A stretch of 64,000 bases of DNA from Ferruginibacter sp. (GTDB lineage Bacteria; Bacteroidota; Bacteroidia; Chitinophagales; Chitinophagaceae): the NCBI GenBank assembly GCA_013141115.1, contig JABFRP010000002.1, positions 1-64,000 on the forward strand, written 5' to 3'. A program made the translations under genes and the position numbers. The notes under the pieces are model-generated. The model was not told the origin of the DNA and searched no databases. It saw only the letters and a list, made by a program, of their open reading frames with translations. The first letter of the stretch is position 1, and the number at the start of each line of letters is the position of its first letter. This document shows positions 8,554 through 16,712 of this stretch, piece after piece.

Positions 8554-8782
8554 TTTCGGCGGTTTCTCAAAAATACAAATAAATACATGCACCGCCTATA
8601 CACTTAGCCCTTTGTAGACAAACGACATTCTTTTAAAGACAAACAGCAACTTATACCTAACAACAAAACAAAATCAGGCAATTGTGTTGTCTGTTTTCTA
8701 AAACTCCCCATTCATCTACTTAGAAATTTTTCAATTTTTCAAGCCCATACTTTTATACTGCTGAATCATTAAACCTAAAATT

Positions 8783-10672
8783 ATGCTACAATATATTTTC
8801 TCTGTCATTAATAAAAAACTGCTTGCACTTATTTGCATTGCATTTATACTTCCCGTTGCACAAGCACAAAATATTCAGAAGGTAAAGGAGATCAACCCTA
8901 TCACTAATTCTTCTCCATTTGATTTTACCATTGCCAGCAATAAATTATTTTTTATTGCTAATGACAATATTAATGGCGCAGGTGTTTGGGTAACCGAAGG
9001 AACAGATCCAACTACTCAAAAATTAACTTCTTCTACCGCCCCTTTTAACAGTCTTGATAATATCATTGCCTACAATAACAAAATTTATTTCTCTTATAAT
9101 GATGGCATTAACGGTTACGAACTGTGGGTAAGCGATGGTACCGTAGCAGGCACTGCATTGTTTAAAGATATTGTACCGGGCAGTGGCGGATCGTTCCCCA
9201 AAGGTTTTACCGTAGCCAATAATAAACTGTTCTTTATATCCGACGTTGATAAGAAACTATATGTTTGCGATGGTACTGCAGCAGGAACAACTATTATAAA
9301 AAATAATGGTGTAGCTTTTTTTAATGGCCTGGCAGATTTTGCAGTAATGAATACCGATATTTATTTTACCAGTGATAATGGAACAGGATCCGGAGCAGGT
9401 TTATGGAAGAGTGACGGAACATTAGCCGGAACGGTATTGGTAAAAACTGATATCCAAAGTACTTCTCCCGGTAATTATGCCACGCTCAACAACCAACTTT
9501 ATTTTAACTCATTTGATGGCATAAACGGTAGCGAATTATGGGTAACTGATGGTACTGCAGCAGGTACTAATATGGTCATCAATTTAAGAGCAGAGGTTGG
9601 AGCTACAATGTATAGCGGCAGTCCTGACAATTTTACTGTTTACAATAACAAAGTATATTTTTCGGCTAACGATGATGTGCATGGCAGAGAATTATTTTCA
9701 TCAGACGGCACTTTAGCCGGCACACAATTAGTAAAGGATATGGAGCCCGGAATAAATGGAAGCCAGCCGCTTAAAAGCGTTGTTTATAACGGACAATTAT
9801 ATTTTTCCTGCAACGGCGGCACTGCAGCCGGCCTTTGGAAATCTGACGGCACTAACATTGGTACTGCCTTGGTAAAAACCGGCGGTGGTGCACAGCCTTT
9901 TCTTAATGATGCAAGAGCTGCTGCAGTATGGAATGGTAAATTGTATTTTGTAGCCAACGACAATCAATTTTACCCGGTGTGGCAATCAGACGGTAATACA
10001 GTTGGCACAGTTCCCATCGTTCTTCAAAACACCATTAACCCAGTGAATAGTTTTTCCGGCGCATTTCAATTTATGGAGTATAATGCGGAACTATATTTTT
10101 CCGGCAAATGCATTGGCACTGCTGCAGACTATGAGTTATGTAAACTTACAACAGGAACTTTGCCTGTAACATGGTTGGGAGTACAGGCGCAATGGCAAAA
10201 TGCACAGGCAAAAATAAGCTGGCAAATAACTAACCAGCAAAATGTAAAAGATTATACCGTACAGCAAAGCAGTGATGGCATTACTTATGCCGATGCATGT
10301 GTAGTAAATGCAGGCAGCAATACAAATTACTCCTGCACTGTTGTTGCTAATAACAACGTAAAGAATTATTACCGTGTATTGCAAAAAGATATTGATGGCA
10401 AAACAAATTACAGCAACGTAGTTATTCTAAATGCCATTTCAACAATTTCCATATCTGTATATCCCAATCCGGCAAAAGAAAAACTACATGTAAATGGTTT
10501 ACGCACTTGCTGTACAGCTGTTATCATTGATGCTAACGGAAAAGTAATTGATCGTCTTTCTATCAACACTACTTCAAACTATTTCAATATCAGCCAGCTG
10601 GCAAAAGGAATATATTTTATCAGCATAAAAGAAAACGACATTGAGCAAACTATAAAATTCATTAAAGAATAA
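8783..10672 (+). CDS. Exported ELWxxDGT-repeat protein with T9SS sorting domain
   Basis: A 629-residue protein with a signal peptide (LLALICIAFILPVAQAQ, residues 14-29) and a series of repeats of the form ELWVSDGTVAGT, LWKSDGTLAGT and ELWVTDGTAAGT between residues about 40 and 450. These repeats are expected to fold as a beta-propeller. A fibronectin-like region follows (TWLGVQAQWQNAQAKISWQI), then a type IX secretion C-terminal domain from about residue 550 (ISVYPNPAKEKLHVNGL, KGIYFISI). It is therefore probably exported to the cell surface by T9SS. Function is unknown. It lies divergent from the LytS/LytTR pair and 11 nt before a cupin gene, with which it may form an operon. Confidence 0.9.
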   Translation: MLQYIFSVINKKLLALICIAFILPVAQAQNIQKVKEINPITNSSPFDFTIASNKLFFIANDNINGAGVWVTEGTDPTTQKLTSSTAPFNSLDNIIAYNNKIYFSYNDGINGYELWVSDGTVAGTALFKDIVPGSGGSFPKGFTVANNKLFFISDVDKKLYVCDGTAAGTTIIKNNGVAFFNGLADFAVMNTDIYFTSDNGTGSGAGLWKSDGTLAGTVLVKTDIQSTSPGNYATLNNQLYFNSFDGINGSELWVTDGTAAGTNMVINLRAEVGATMYSGSPDNFTVYNNKVYFSANDDVHGRELFSSDGTLAGTQLVKDMEPGINGSQPLKSVVYNGQLYFSCNGGTAAGLWKSDGTNIGTALVKTGGGAQPFLNDARAAAVWNGKLYFVANDNQFYPVWQSDGNTVGTVPIVLQNTINPVNSFSGAFQFMEYNAELYFSGKCIGTAADYELCKLTTGTLPVTWLGVQAQWQNAQAKISWQITNQQNVKDYTVQQSSDGITYADACVVNAGSNTNYSCTVVANNNVKNYYRVLQKDIDGKTNYSNVVILNAISTISISVYPNPAKEKLHVNGLRTCCTAVIIDANGKVIDRLSINTTSNYFNISQLAKGIYFISIKENDIEQTIKFIKE

Positions 10673-10683
10673 AACTAAAAATT

Positions 10684-11247
10684 ATGCAACGCAGAAAATT
10701 TCTTTTAGCATCCTTAGCATTATACCCGGTAACAATTTTTGCCAAATTTAAAAATCAAATTATGGAAAGAACGGATAAAGGATTTAAAGTAAAAGCCGGC
10801 GAAGCCAGGTTTGGCGAGCATTATACCATGAAAGCGGTAACTGCAAATACCCTGGATATAAAAATTTCCGGCAGAGATACCGATGGTGGTATTGCAGTGT
10901 TTGAACAAACCGGCCATACACTTAATGGCGGACCACCACTTCATGTACATCTTTTTCAGGACGAATGGTTTTATGTAGTGGAAGGAGCCTATTTCTTTCA
11001 GGTGGGGGAAGATACATTTGAATTGAAAGCAGGCGACACTATTTTTTTGCCCCGGAATGTACAACATGCTTTTGTACAACTTACACCAAAAGCAAGAATG
11101 ATGGTTACGTATTTGCCTGCAGGAAAAATGGAAGGATTTTTTAAAACAACTGCTCAATGGACCGCAGCACCTTCAAAAGAAGAAATAACCAAAGCATTTA
11201 CAGATCATGATATGAAAATTACCGGACCGCCACTAAAAGCCAGGTAA
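10684..11247 (+). CDS. Cupin-domain protein with N-terminal export signal
   Basis: The 187-residue protein starts MQRRKFLLASLALYPVTIFA, a short signal-like N-terminus with adjacent arginines. The cupin barrel shows the metal-binding motif PPLHVHLFQDEWFYVVEG (His, His, Glu pattern) and a second half with GDTIFLPRNVQHAFV carrying the last His. The substrate is not evident; family members include dioxygenases, isomerases and binding proteins. It follows the ELW-repeat gene by 11 nt and ends just before a 23-bp terminator, so the two are likely co-transcribed. Confidence 0.85.
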   Translation: MQRRKFLLASLALYPVTIFAKFKNQIMERTDKGFKVKAGEARFGEHYTMKAVTANTLDIKISGRDTDGGIAVFEQTGHTLNGGPPLHVHLFQDEWFYVVEGAYFFQVGEDTFELKAGDTIFLPRNVQHAFVQLTPKARMMVTYLPAGKMEGFFKTTAQWTAAPSKEEITKAFTDHDMKITGPPLKAR

Positions 11248-11260
11248 AATCGTTGAAGCA

Positions 11261-11307
11261 ATTGGTTAGTCTGTTCATTGGTTAAACCAATGAACAGACT
11301 AACCAAT
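11261..11307. terminator. Perfect 23-bp inverted repeat, convergent terminator
   Basis: Arms 11261-11283 and 11285-11307 are exact reverse complements (they begin ATTGGTTAGTCTG and end CAGACTAACCAAT). It lies between the cupin stop and the convergent PafA-like gene's stop at 11311. The stem is unusually long and has no strong T run, so it may act in both directions or be a small palindromic repeat. Confidence 0.55.
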
Positions 11308-11310
11308 AAT

Positions 11311-12945
11311 TTATTTAATTAACTCTTTTATTACTTTACCTACACTGCCGCTGGGCATTTGTATATGCAGCAATGCAGCAATCGTTGGCGCAATATCCGT
11401 CATATAAGTTTCTCTGTAAGTTTTACCGGGCACTACACCCCAGCCAAAAAACACACAGGGAATATGTGCATCGTAGGGGTTCCATAAACCATGCGTAGTA
11501 CCTTTTGTACCGCCATCAAAATAGCCCGACTTAAAAGTAAATTCAATATCGCCACTGCGTTTAGGGTTATAACCATTTACCATCATTTCTCTTTGCGGTG
11601 CAGGCAGTGCTGTTTCTAAAGTTTTTTCCAGTTCAAAAGCATTGATGATAAAATCCTTTTCTTTTAAAGCTGCAATTACCAATTGTTTTACTTCAGCCAT
11701 TGATTTACCCTGCTCCGCAATATTTTTATCATTTAAGTATACCTGGTAATTCATCACGGTTTTTACGCCATTTTTTACGCCAAATTTTTCCTCAATTTTT
11801 GTATTCAAATCCTTTACAATATCACCATCTTCAAAAGTGCCTCCCGGAATTTTATGTTCTTTTAAAAATGCCGGAATATGCGCCACACCATGATCGGCAG
11901 ATAAAAACAAAGTGTAATTGCCTTTGCCAATATTTTTATCCAGGTAAAGTAAAAAGTTTTCAATGTCTTTATCAAGGCGCAAATACGTGTCTTCAATTTC
12001 TATAGAGTTGGGGCCAAAGCTATGGCCAATATAATCGGTAGAAGAAATGCTTACCGCTAAAAAATCTGTCGCCGCATTTTTTCCCAGTCCTTCATTTTCA
12101 ATAGCCGCTTTTGCAAAATCAAAAGTAAACGTATTGGCAAAAGGCGTTGTTCTAAAAGCTTCGTATTTATTGCCTGCATCAATAGCTGATAGTTTATGAG
12201 GAAACACCACCGTCTTCTCTCCTCTTATCGCAGCTTCATAAGGCTTATCATCTTCGGTACTTAAATCATATTTTGCAATGGGCAACAAAGTATTCCAGTC
12301 GTTTTTCATGTACTCACCTGCCACATCTTTATCATTAAATTTTGTAACCCATTCCGGCAGGTTGGTCATGTAGTGTGTACTGGTTATCCATTTACCGCCA
12401 TCGTACCAGTAAGCGGCATTGGCGCTATGGCCTGCAGGTAAAATAGCACCACGATCTTTTAAAGCAATGCCAATTACTTTGCTTTTAAAATTATTGCTAA
12501 GTTTTAATTCATCAGTAATAGTGGTGGTCCACATATTTACCGGGCTCATTTTACCCGCTCTACCATTATTACCCACCGTATTTACTGTAGAGTCATCGGT
12601 ACAATACACAAATTTGTTGGCCGCCTTATCGTACCAGTTATTACCCACAATACCATTTATTGCAGGCACGCTGCCTGTGTAAATGCAACTGTGGCCAACA
12701 GCAGTGTAGGTTGGCATATAAGGTATCAAAGTATTTTCGGCAGTAAAACCATCTTTCAATAATCTTTTAAAACCACCATTGCCATACAGTTCGCTGTAGC
12801 GGTACAAGTAATCCCACCGCATCTGATCTACCACCAGCCCTACAATTAATTTAGGTTTTCCGGCTTGAGAAAAAGAAGCATTGGGCAAACCAATAAAGGC
12901 CGTTAATAATAAAAAAACACACACATTAAAATATCTGCGATACAT
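11311..12945 (-). CDS. pafA: PafA-type alkaline phosphatase
   Basis: The 544-residue protein has a signal peptide (VFLLLTAFIGLPNASFSQ) and an alkaline phosphatase superfamily fold. It shows VVDQMRWDYL with the first metal-binding Asp (Asp40), PYMPTYTAVGHS with Thr79 as nucleophile, and GNNWYD and KDRGAILPAGH. In Elizabethkingia PafA the equivalent Thr79, Asn100, Lys162 and Arg164 make up the active site, and the pattern here matches. ADHGVAHIP and TTHGLWNPYDAHIP supply the remaining metal ligands. It would release phosphate from monoesters in the periplasm. PafA enzymes are noted for being made regardless of phosphate. A TATCTTTG box lies 17 nt upstream. Confidence 0.9.
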   Translation of the reverse strand: MYRRYFNVCVFLLLTAFIGLPNASFSQAGKPKLIVGLVVDQMRWDYLYRYSELYGNGGFKRLLKDGFTAENTLIPYMPTYTAVGHSCIYTGSVPAINGIVGNNWYDKAANKFVYCTDDSTVNTVGNNGRAGKMSPVNMWTTTITDELKLSNNFKSKVIGIALKDRGAILPAGHSANAAYWYDGGKWITSTHYMTNLPEWVTKFNDKDVAGEYMKNDWNTLLPIAKYDLSTEDDKPYEAAIRGEKTVVFPHKLSAIDAGNKYEAFRTTPFANTFTFDFAKAAIENEGLGKNAATDFLAVSISSTDYIGHSFGPNSIEIEDTYLRLDKDIENFLLYLDKNIGKGNYTLFLSADHGVAHIPAFLKEHKIPGGTFEDGDIVKDLNTKIEEKFGVKNGVKTVMNYQVYLNDKNIAEQGKSMAEVKQLVIAALKEKDFIINAFELEKTLETALPAPQREMMVNGYNPKRSGDIEFTFKSGYFDGGTKGTTHGLWNPYDAHIPCVFFGWGVVPGKTYRETYMTDIAPTIAALLHIQMPSGSVGKVIKELIK

Positions 12946-12961
12946 AATTTAAAAATTTTGG

Positions 12962-12969
12962 CAAAGATA
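12962..12969 (-). promoter_or_regulatory. -7 element (TATCTTTG) of the PafA gene
   Basis: The minus strand reads TATCTTTG, matching the Bacteroidota TAnnTTTG box, 17-24 nt before the ATG. No good TTG -33 box at the usual 19-20 nt spacing was seen. Confidence 0.4.
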
Positions 12970-13039
12970 AACCTTAACAACAGCATTTATACTTCATTGC
13001 ATTGTTATGCCAATGTTATGCATTTTGGCAGGATTACGT

Positions 13040-13139
13040 TATTTTTGCGAAATTGTTTGAACGGAGATTGGGGGGATTTCTAGGATTAAGAGGACTATTA
13101 ATGCGGCTGCAACTTTTAGTTTCGTCAGCCCGGTTCAAA
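13040..13139 (+). promoter_or_regulatory. Candidate promoter and structured leader of the oxoamine synthase gene
   Basis: TATTTTTG (13040-13047) matches the -7 consensus. Downstream, TTTGAACGG (13056-13064) can pair with CCGGTTCAAA (13130-13139) with a one-base bulge, enclosing GGCTG (13105-13109) and CAGCC (13126-13130). If transcription starts near 13050, the mRNA has a leader of roughly 145 nt that can fold. No known riboswitch is recognised. Confidence 0.3.
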
Positions 13140-13197
13140 TAAACGCCTTTTAAAATAAACAGAATCAAAATTCATAAATCAAAAATCATAAATCAGC

Positions 13198-14457
13198 ATG
13201 GATGTTTTTGAAAAACTAGTAAAAGATGGCGGCCCGATAGGCGCTTATATGGACAGAGCGCATGGCTACTTTGCATTTCCTAAACTGGAAGGTGAATTGG
13301 GGCCACACATGACGTTTAGAGGTAAAGAGGTTTTGGTGTGGAGTTTAAATAACTACCTGGGTTTGGTAAACCACCCCGAAGTAAGAAAAGTAGATGCTGA
13401 AGCTGCCGCTAAATATGGTATGGGCAACCCAATGGGAGCCAGGATGATGAGTGGCAATACCAGCATGCATGAAGAACTAGAAAGAGTGATCAGCGAATTT
13501 GTGGGCCGTGAAGATACCATGTTGCTGAACTTTGGTTACCAGGGCATAATGAGTTGTATTGATGCATTGGTAAACCGCCGTGATGTAATTGTGTACGATG
13601 CCGAAGCACACGCCTGTATTGTAGATGGTGTACGCCTGCACATGGGCCACCGCTACGCATTTAAACATAACGATATTGAAGACTGCGAAAAACAATTGCA
13701 ACGTGCTACCGAATTAGCCGCAAAAAATGGCGGTGGCATTTTGGTAATTACCGAAGGCGTGTTTGGTATGGATGGCGAGCAAGGTATTTTAAAAGAAATA
13801 GTAGCACTGAAACAAAAATACGAGTTCCGTATTTTAATAGATGATGCACATGGCTTTGGCTATATGGGCCCAACAGGCGCCGGTGCCGATGAAGCACAAG
13901 GTTGCCAGGATGGTATTGATCTTTATTTTTCAAGTATGGTAAAAAGCTTAGGCAGTTTAGGTGGCTTTATCTGCGGCTCTAAAGCTGTACTAAAATACCT
14001 GCGTTATAATGTACGCAGCCAGATATTTGCCAAAAGCGTTCCCTTGTTAGTAGTAGAAGGTATGCTGAAACGTATGGACATGATTAAGACCATGCCCGAA
14101 CTAAGAGAAAAACTATGGAGCAATGTAAATAAATTACAAAGCGGTTTAAAAGAACGTGGTTTTGATATTGGTGATACCAACAGCCCTGTTACACCTATTT
14201 ACATGAAAGGTGATGTACCCGAAGCAACACAAATGGTAATGGACCTGAGAGAGAATTACGGTATTTTCTGTTCTATTGTGGTGTACCCGGTAATACCAAA
14301 AGGCGATATTATTTACAGGTTGATCCCTACTGCATCGCACAGCGATGCCGATATTGAAAAAACCTTAAAAGCCTTTGAAGAAACCAAAAAGAAACTGGAT
14401 GCTGGTGCTTACAAAGCAGAAAAAATACCGGACATGGCGGAGAAGAGTTTTGCGTAA
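13198..14457 (+). CDS. PLP-dependent alpha-oxoamine synthase, serine palmitoyltransferase-like
   Basis: The 419-residue protein has the fold-type I layout of alpha-oxoamine synthases: VWSLNNYLGLVNHP, then GARMMSGNTSMHEELE, the cofactor-stacking His in YDAEAHACIVDG, DDAHGFGYMGPTGAG, and the PLP lysine Lys249 in SSMVKSLGSLGGF. Bacteroidota proteins of this type condense serine (or cysteate) with a fatty acyl-CoA/ACP as the first step of sphingolipid or sulfonolipid synthesis; AONS and KBL are related alternatives. The lone position and the SPT-like sequence make a long-chain base synthase the best guess. A gene for a phosphosulfolactate synthase homologue is at 39.9 kb. It ends at a good terminator. 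Confidence 0.8.
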   Translation: MDVFEKLVKDGGPIGAYMDRAHGYFAFPKLEGELGPHMTFRGKEVLVWSLNNYLGLVNHPEVRKVDAEAAAKYGMGNPMGARMMSGNTSMHEELERVISEFVGREDTMLLNFGYQGIMSCIDALVNRRDVIVYDAEAHACIVDGVRLHMGHRYAFKHNDIEDCEKQLQRATELAAKNGGGILVITEGVFGMDGEQGILKEIVALKQKYEFRILIDDAHGFGYMGPTGAGADEAQGCQDGIDLYFSSMVKSLGSLGGFICGSKAVLKYLRYNVRSQIFAKSVPLLVVEGMLKRMDMIKTMPELREKLWSNVNKLQSGLKERGFDIGDTNSPVTPIYMKGDVPEATQMVMDLRENYGIFCSIVVYPVIPKGDIIYRLIPTASHSDADIEKTLKAFEETKKKLDAGAYKAEKIPDMAEKSFA

Positions 14458-14478
14458 GTTTTTTTTGAATGATATTTT

Positions 14479-14507
14479 AAACTCCATCAGCAAAGCTGAT
14501 GGAGTTT
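14479..14507 (+). terminator. Rho-independent terminator
   Basis: AAACTCCATCAGC (14479-14491) and GCTGATGGAGTTT (14495-14507) form a 13-bp stem with an AAA loop, followed by TTT, 21 nt after the oxoamine synthase stop. Confidence 0.85.
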
Positions 14508-14510
14508 TTT

Positions 14511-14849
14511 GTTATGGGCATTTGTTCGATGTGGTCCCGTACGTACGGGATTGTGTCACTCACTTCAACGGCATACCATTTTTGAGCTTTAATTGCAGCG
14601 CAAATTGGCTGGCAAATATTTAAGTAACCAAAGCAGGCAGTTTTTATTGGCATGATAGTATTGAATCATTTTTACAAATATTACAATTTCTGTTAAATTG
14701 CATTGGCGAAACTTATATTAACTAAATAGCACTTGCATTTATTTTTTTAAACTATTAAATATTAGCCATTTAAAAATATTGCCGCAAGTTTTGGATTTGT
14801 AAAACCTGCGGCAATTTATAAGTTGTAGGCAATTTAACGAACGACAGAA
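14511..14849. other. Gene-free stretch before the cassette region
   Basis: Apart from the hairpin at 14778-14815 nothing gene-like is seen. A CCCGTACGTACGGG palindrome lies near 14537-14550. The last 12 nt before the next ATG (AACGAACGACAG) are loosely mirrored by CTGTTCGTCAG after the next repeat. Confidence 0.4.
14778..14815. repeat. R0: short imperfect palindrome upstream of the first cassette gene
   Basis: ATTGCCGCA (14778-14786) pairs with TGCGGCAAT (14807-14815). Inside it, after one A/C mismatch, GTTTT pairs with AAAAC. The mismatch context, GCAAGTT on the left and AACCTGC on the right, is the same as in the longer repeat R1 at 15921-16086. I treat it as a short member of the same site family; a terminator is the alternative. 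Confidence 0.5.
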
Positions 14850-15905
14850 ATGATAGCAACATTTGGAATATTAAGTTTGACATTGAGTATTGTATGTGCA
14901 TTGTATTTACAACTGCCGACATTCTTTTTGCCACTTGGTTACGGTTGGTCGCACAACTATCTGTTGAAACGTTGGATTTTGAGAATTTTAGCGTTAGCGA
15001 CATTTCTACTTTTCATAAGCACAAACCCGACAACTTGCGTTTTGCTTTCAATCGCTATTCCTTTTGGTTTCTTTTGGACTTTTTCGCTGTTCAATTCAAA
15101 CCCAAACTTATTTATCGCACTTGACGACAAACAAATCATAAAACAAAAAGACCGCATTTATTCCGACAACACTGAAATTGTTGGTTACACAGACGACAAG
15201 GGAAACTCTATCTGTTATCCTATTAACGAAATGGTTATGCCAAGACACATAATGAATGACACGTTTTTTGACAAACCTTTATTTGTTTCTTATTGTGCTG
15301 CCTGCCGTAGCACAATGCTTTACAATCCTGTTGTTGACGGACAACGTTTGACTTTTGAAGTTCTTGGTGTGCATAGACGAAATATGATTATTCGGGACTT
15401 ACAAACAGGAACAGTTTGGCAACAAGGAACAGGCGAAGCAATGTTCGGAAAGTTAAAAGGGAAACAGCTTGAATTTTATTATTACCAACAAACCACATTG
15501 ACAGATTGGATAAAGCAAAATCCAAACACTTTTATTGCAAAAGAAAGCGACAATATTCGCAAAAGTTTTGTTCCGAAAGAACGATTGTTAAAAGTTCTGA
15601 AAAAAGTAACAGGAAATTTTGTTGCACCTGGTAAGACAGACTTAACAGGTTTAGAGCTTCGAGAAAAAGTTTGGGGTTTGCAACTAAACGGACAAAGCAA
15701 AGCGTATCCAATTTCAGAACTTAAAAAAGCAACAGAAATAACAGACAACTTGGGCGGTGCGGACATTGTTATACAATACAATCCTGCCACAAACCAAATT
15801 GACGGAACAAATAAGACAACGAACGAACGACTAAAATTTCAGAATCATTGGTGGTTTGGTTGGAAAGAATTTCACCCAGACACCAAAATATGGAAAGCAA
15901 AATAA
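14850..15905 (+). CDS. DUF3179 domain protein with N-terminal membrane segments
   Basis: A 351-residue protein with about three hydrophobic helices in its first 85 residues, then a DUF3179 domain: PINEMVMPRHIMNDTFF, VSYCAACRSTMLYNP with two cysteines, and VWGLQLNGQSKAYPIS. DUF3179 proteins are widespread but uncharacterised; the conserved CxxCRS suggests metal or redox chemistry. Base use differs from neighbours: it often uses GAC, AAC and ACA codons where the surrounding genes prefer GAT and AAT. Together with flanking palindromes R0 and R1 this suggests transfer as a gene cassette. Confidence 0.85.
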   Translation: MIATFGILSLTLSIVCALYLQLPTFFLPLGYGWSHNYLLKRWILRILALATFLLFISTNPTTCVLLSIAIPFGFFWTFSLFNSNPNLFIALDDKQIIKQKDRIYSDNTEIVGYTDDKGNSICYPINEMVMPRHIMNDTFFDKPLFVSYCAACRSTMLYNPVVDGQRLTFEVLGVHRRNMIIRDLQTGTVWQQGTGEAMFGKLKGKQLEFYYYQQTTLTDWIKQNPNTFIAKESDNIRKSFVPKERLLKVLKKVTGNFVAPGKTDLTGLELREKVWGLQLNGQSKAYPISELKKATEITDNLGGADIVIQYNPATNQIDGTNKTTNERLKFQNHWWFGWKEFHPDTKIWKAK

Positions 15906-15920
15906 ACTACCTATAAGGGG

Positions 15921-16086
15921 GTTTTATGCAAGTTGGGCTTGACATTGTAACATCAGCTAATTGCAAATCCCAGCTTCAGTTCGGTCAGACGAATAAATCT
16001 CAACATTAGTTCTTGAATTCAACTTTATATTTTCAATCAGCACCGGTTATCGGCAGACGGAATTCTAATACCCAACCTGCATAAAG
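15921..16086. repeat. R1: attC-like imperfect palindrome with shared internal core
   Basis: The left arm TTTTATGCAAGTTGGGC (15922-15938) mirrors the right arm CCCAACCTGCATAAA (16071-16085) with a single A/C mismatch. About 130 bp lie between them, ending with AATCAGCACCGG (16035-16046) and CGGCAGACGG (16051-16060). GTTGGGC and ACCCAAC match the integron core patterns GTTRRRY and RYYYAAC. R2 and R3 share the same right-hand block (AATCAGCA, CGGCAG, CCCAAC, GCC). It starts 15 nt after the DUF3179 stop. Confidence 0.65.
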
Positions 16087-16101
16087 CCCTGTTCGTCAGA
16101 C

Positions 16102-16200
16102 TGTGAAAAAACTAAGTGATATTTGCTATTGATACAGATACCTATTGGAGAATGGTTGTTGTTTAAGCAACTCCCAAAGCTCTTTTTTAGTTTTTTCACA
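16102..16200. repeat. R1b: second palindrome, perfect 14-bp inverted ends
   Basis: TGTGAAAAAACTAA (16102-16115) and TTAGTTTTTTCACA (16187-16200) are exact reverse complements about 70 bp apart. The motif recurs as TGTGTAAAAAACTAAG at 18027-18042 in R2. The flanking GTTGGTGGCAAGC (16209-16221) is nearly the reverse complement of GCCTGCCACCAAC (18008-18020). The gene group between them is thus bracketed by inverted copies. Confidence 0.6.
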
Positions 16201-16249
16201 AACTCTCGTTGGTGGCAAGCATATCGCAACACTCAACGAAATGTAAGTT

Positions 16250-16573
16250 TCAATTTGCTGCTATTTGCTTTTCCCCCCAACTTCGCATTTGGCTAATAAA
16301 CGGAATTAATTCTTTTCCTGTTTCGGTAAGTGAATATTCAACTTTGGGTGGAACCTCAGAATAAACTTTTCTCGTAATTAGTTCATCAGCTTCCAATTCT
16401 TTTAGTGTTTGGGTAAGCATTTTTGGTGTAATACCCACTATTGCCCTGTTTAATTCACCGTATCTCAATAAGCCTTCTCTAAGTACCCATAAAATCCGCC
16501 CTTTATATTTTCCGCCGATTCTTTGAAATGCGTAATCAACAGCACAATATGCCTTTTGAATATTTTTTTTCAT
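16250..16573 (-). CDS. HxlR-family transcriptional regulator
   Basis: A 107-residue winged-helix protein: CAVDYAFQRIGGKYKGRIL, then YGELNRAIVGITPKMLTQTL as recognition helix and ELEADELITRKVYSEVPPKV, YSLTETGKEL as wing. This is the HxlR/DUF24 layout, although the usual N-terminal redox Cys-Pro is replaced by a Cys at residue 10 without the Pro, so redox sensing is uncertain. It is divergent from the CPBP-cupin pair and probably controls them through the 139-bp gap between. The group lies between repeats R1 and R2. Confidence 0.9.
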   Translation of the reverse strand: MKKNIQKAYCAVDYAFQRIGGKYKGRILWVLREGLLRYGELNRAIVGITPKMLTQTLKELEADELITRKVYSEVPPKVEYSLTETGKELIPFISQMRSWGEKQIAAN

Positions 16574-16620
16574 TTTTTTAAAATTTAAACCATTGATAAT
16601 CAGCTTTACTATATTTTTAG

Positions 16621-16645
16621 TATGTAACCTACTTTATTGTATGTA
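16621..16645. promoter_or_regulatory. Direct repeat TATGTA, possible HxlR operator
   Basis: TATGTA occurs at 16621-16626 and 16640-16645, 19 bp apart (about two helix turns), in the divergent promoter region of the HxlR and CPBP genes. HxlR regulators bind such spaced half-sites near their own genes. This is a suggestion from position and spacing only. Confidence 0.25.
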
Positions 16646-16712
16646 CTTGCTGTAAAGGTATTAAATACTTTTATTTGCAAAAACTTTAAATAATATAAAT
16701 TAAAATAAATTA

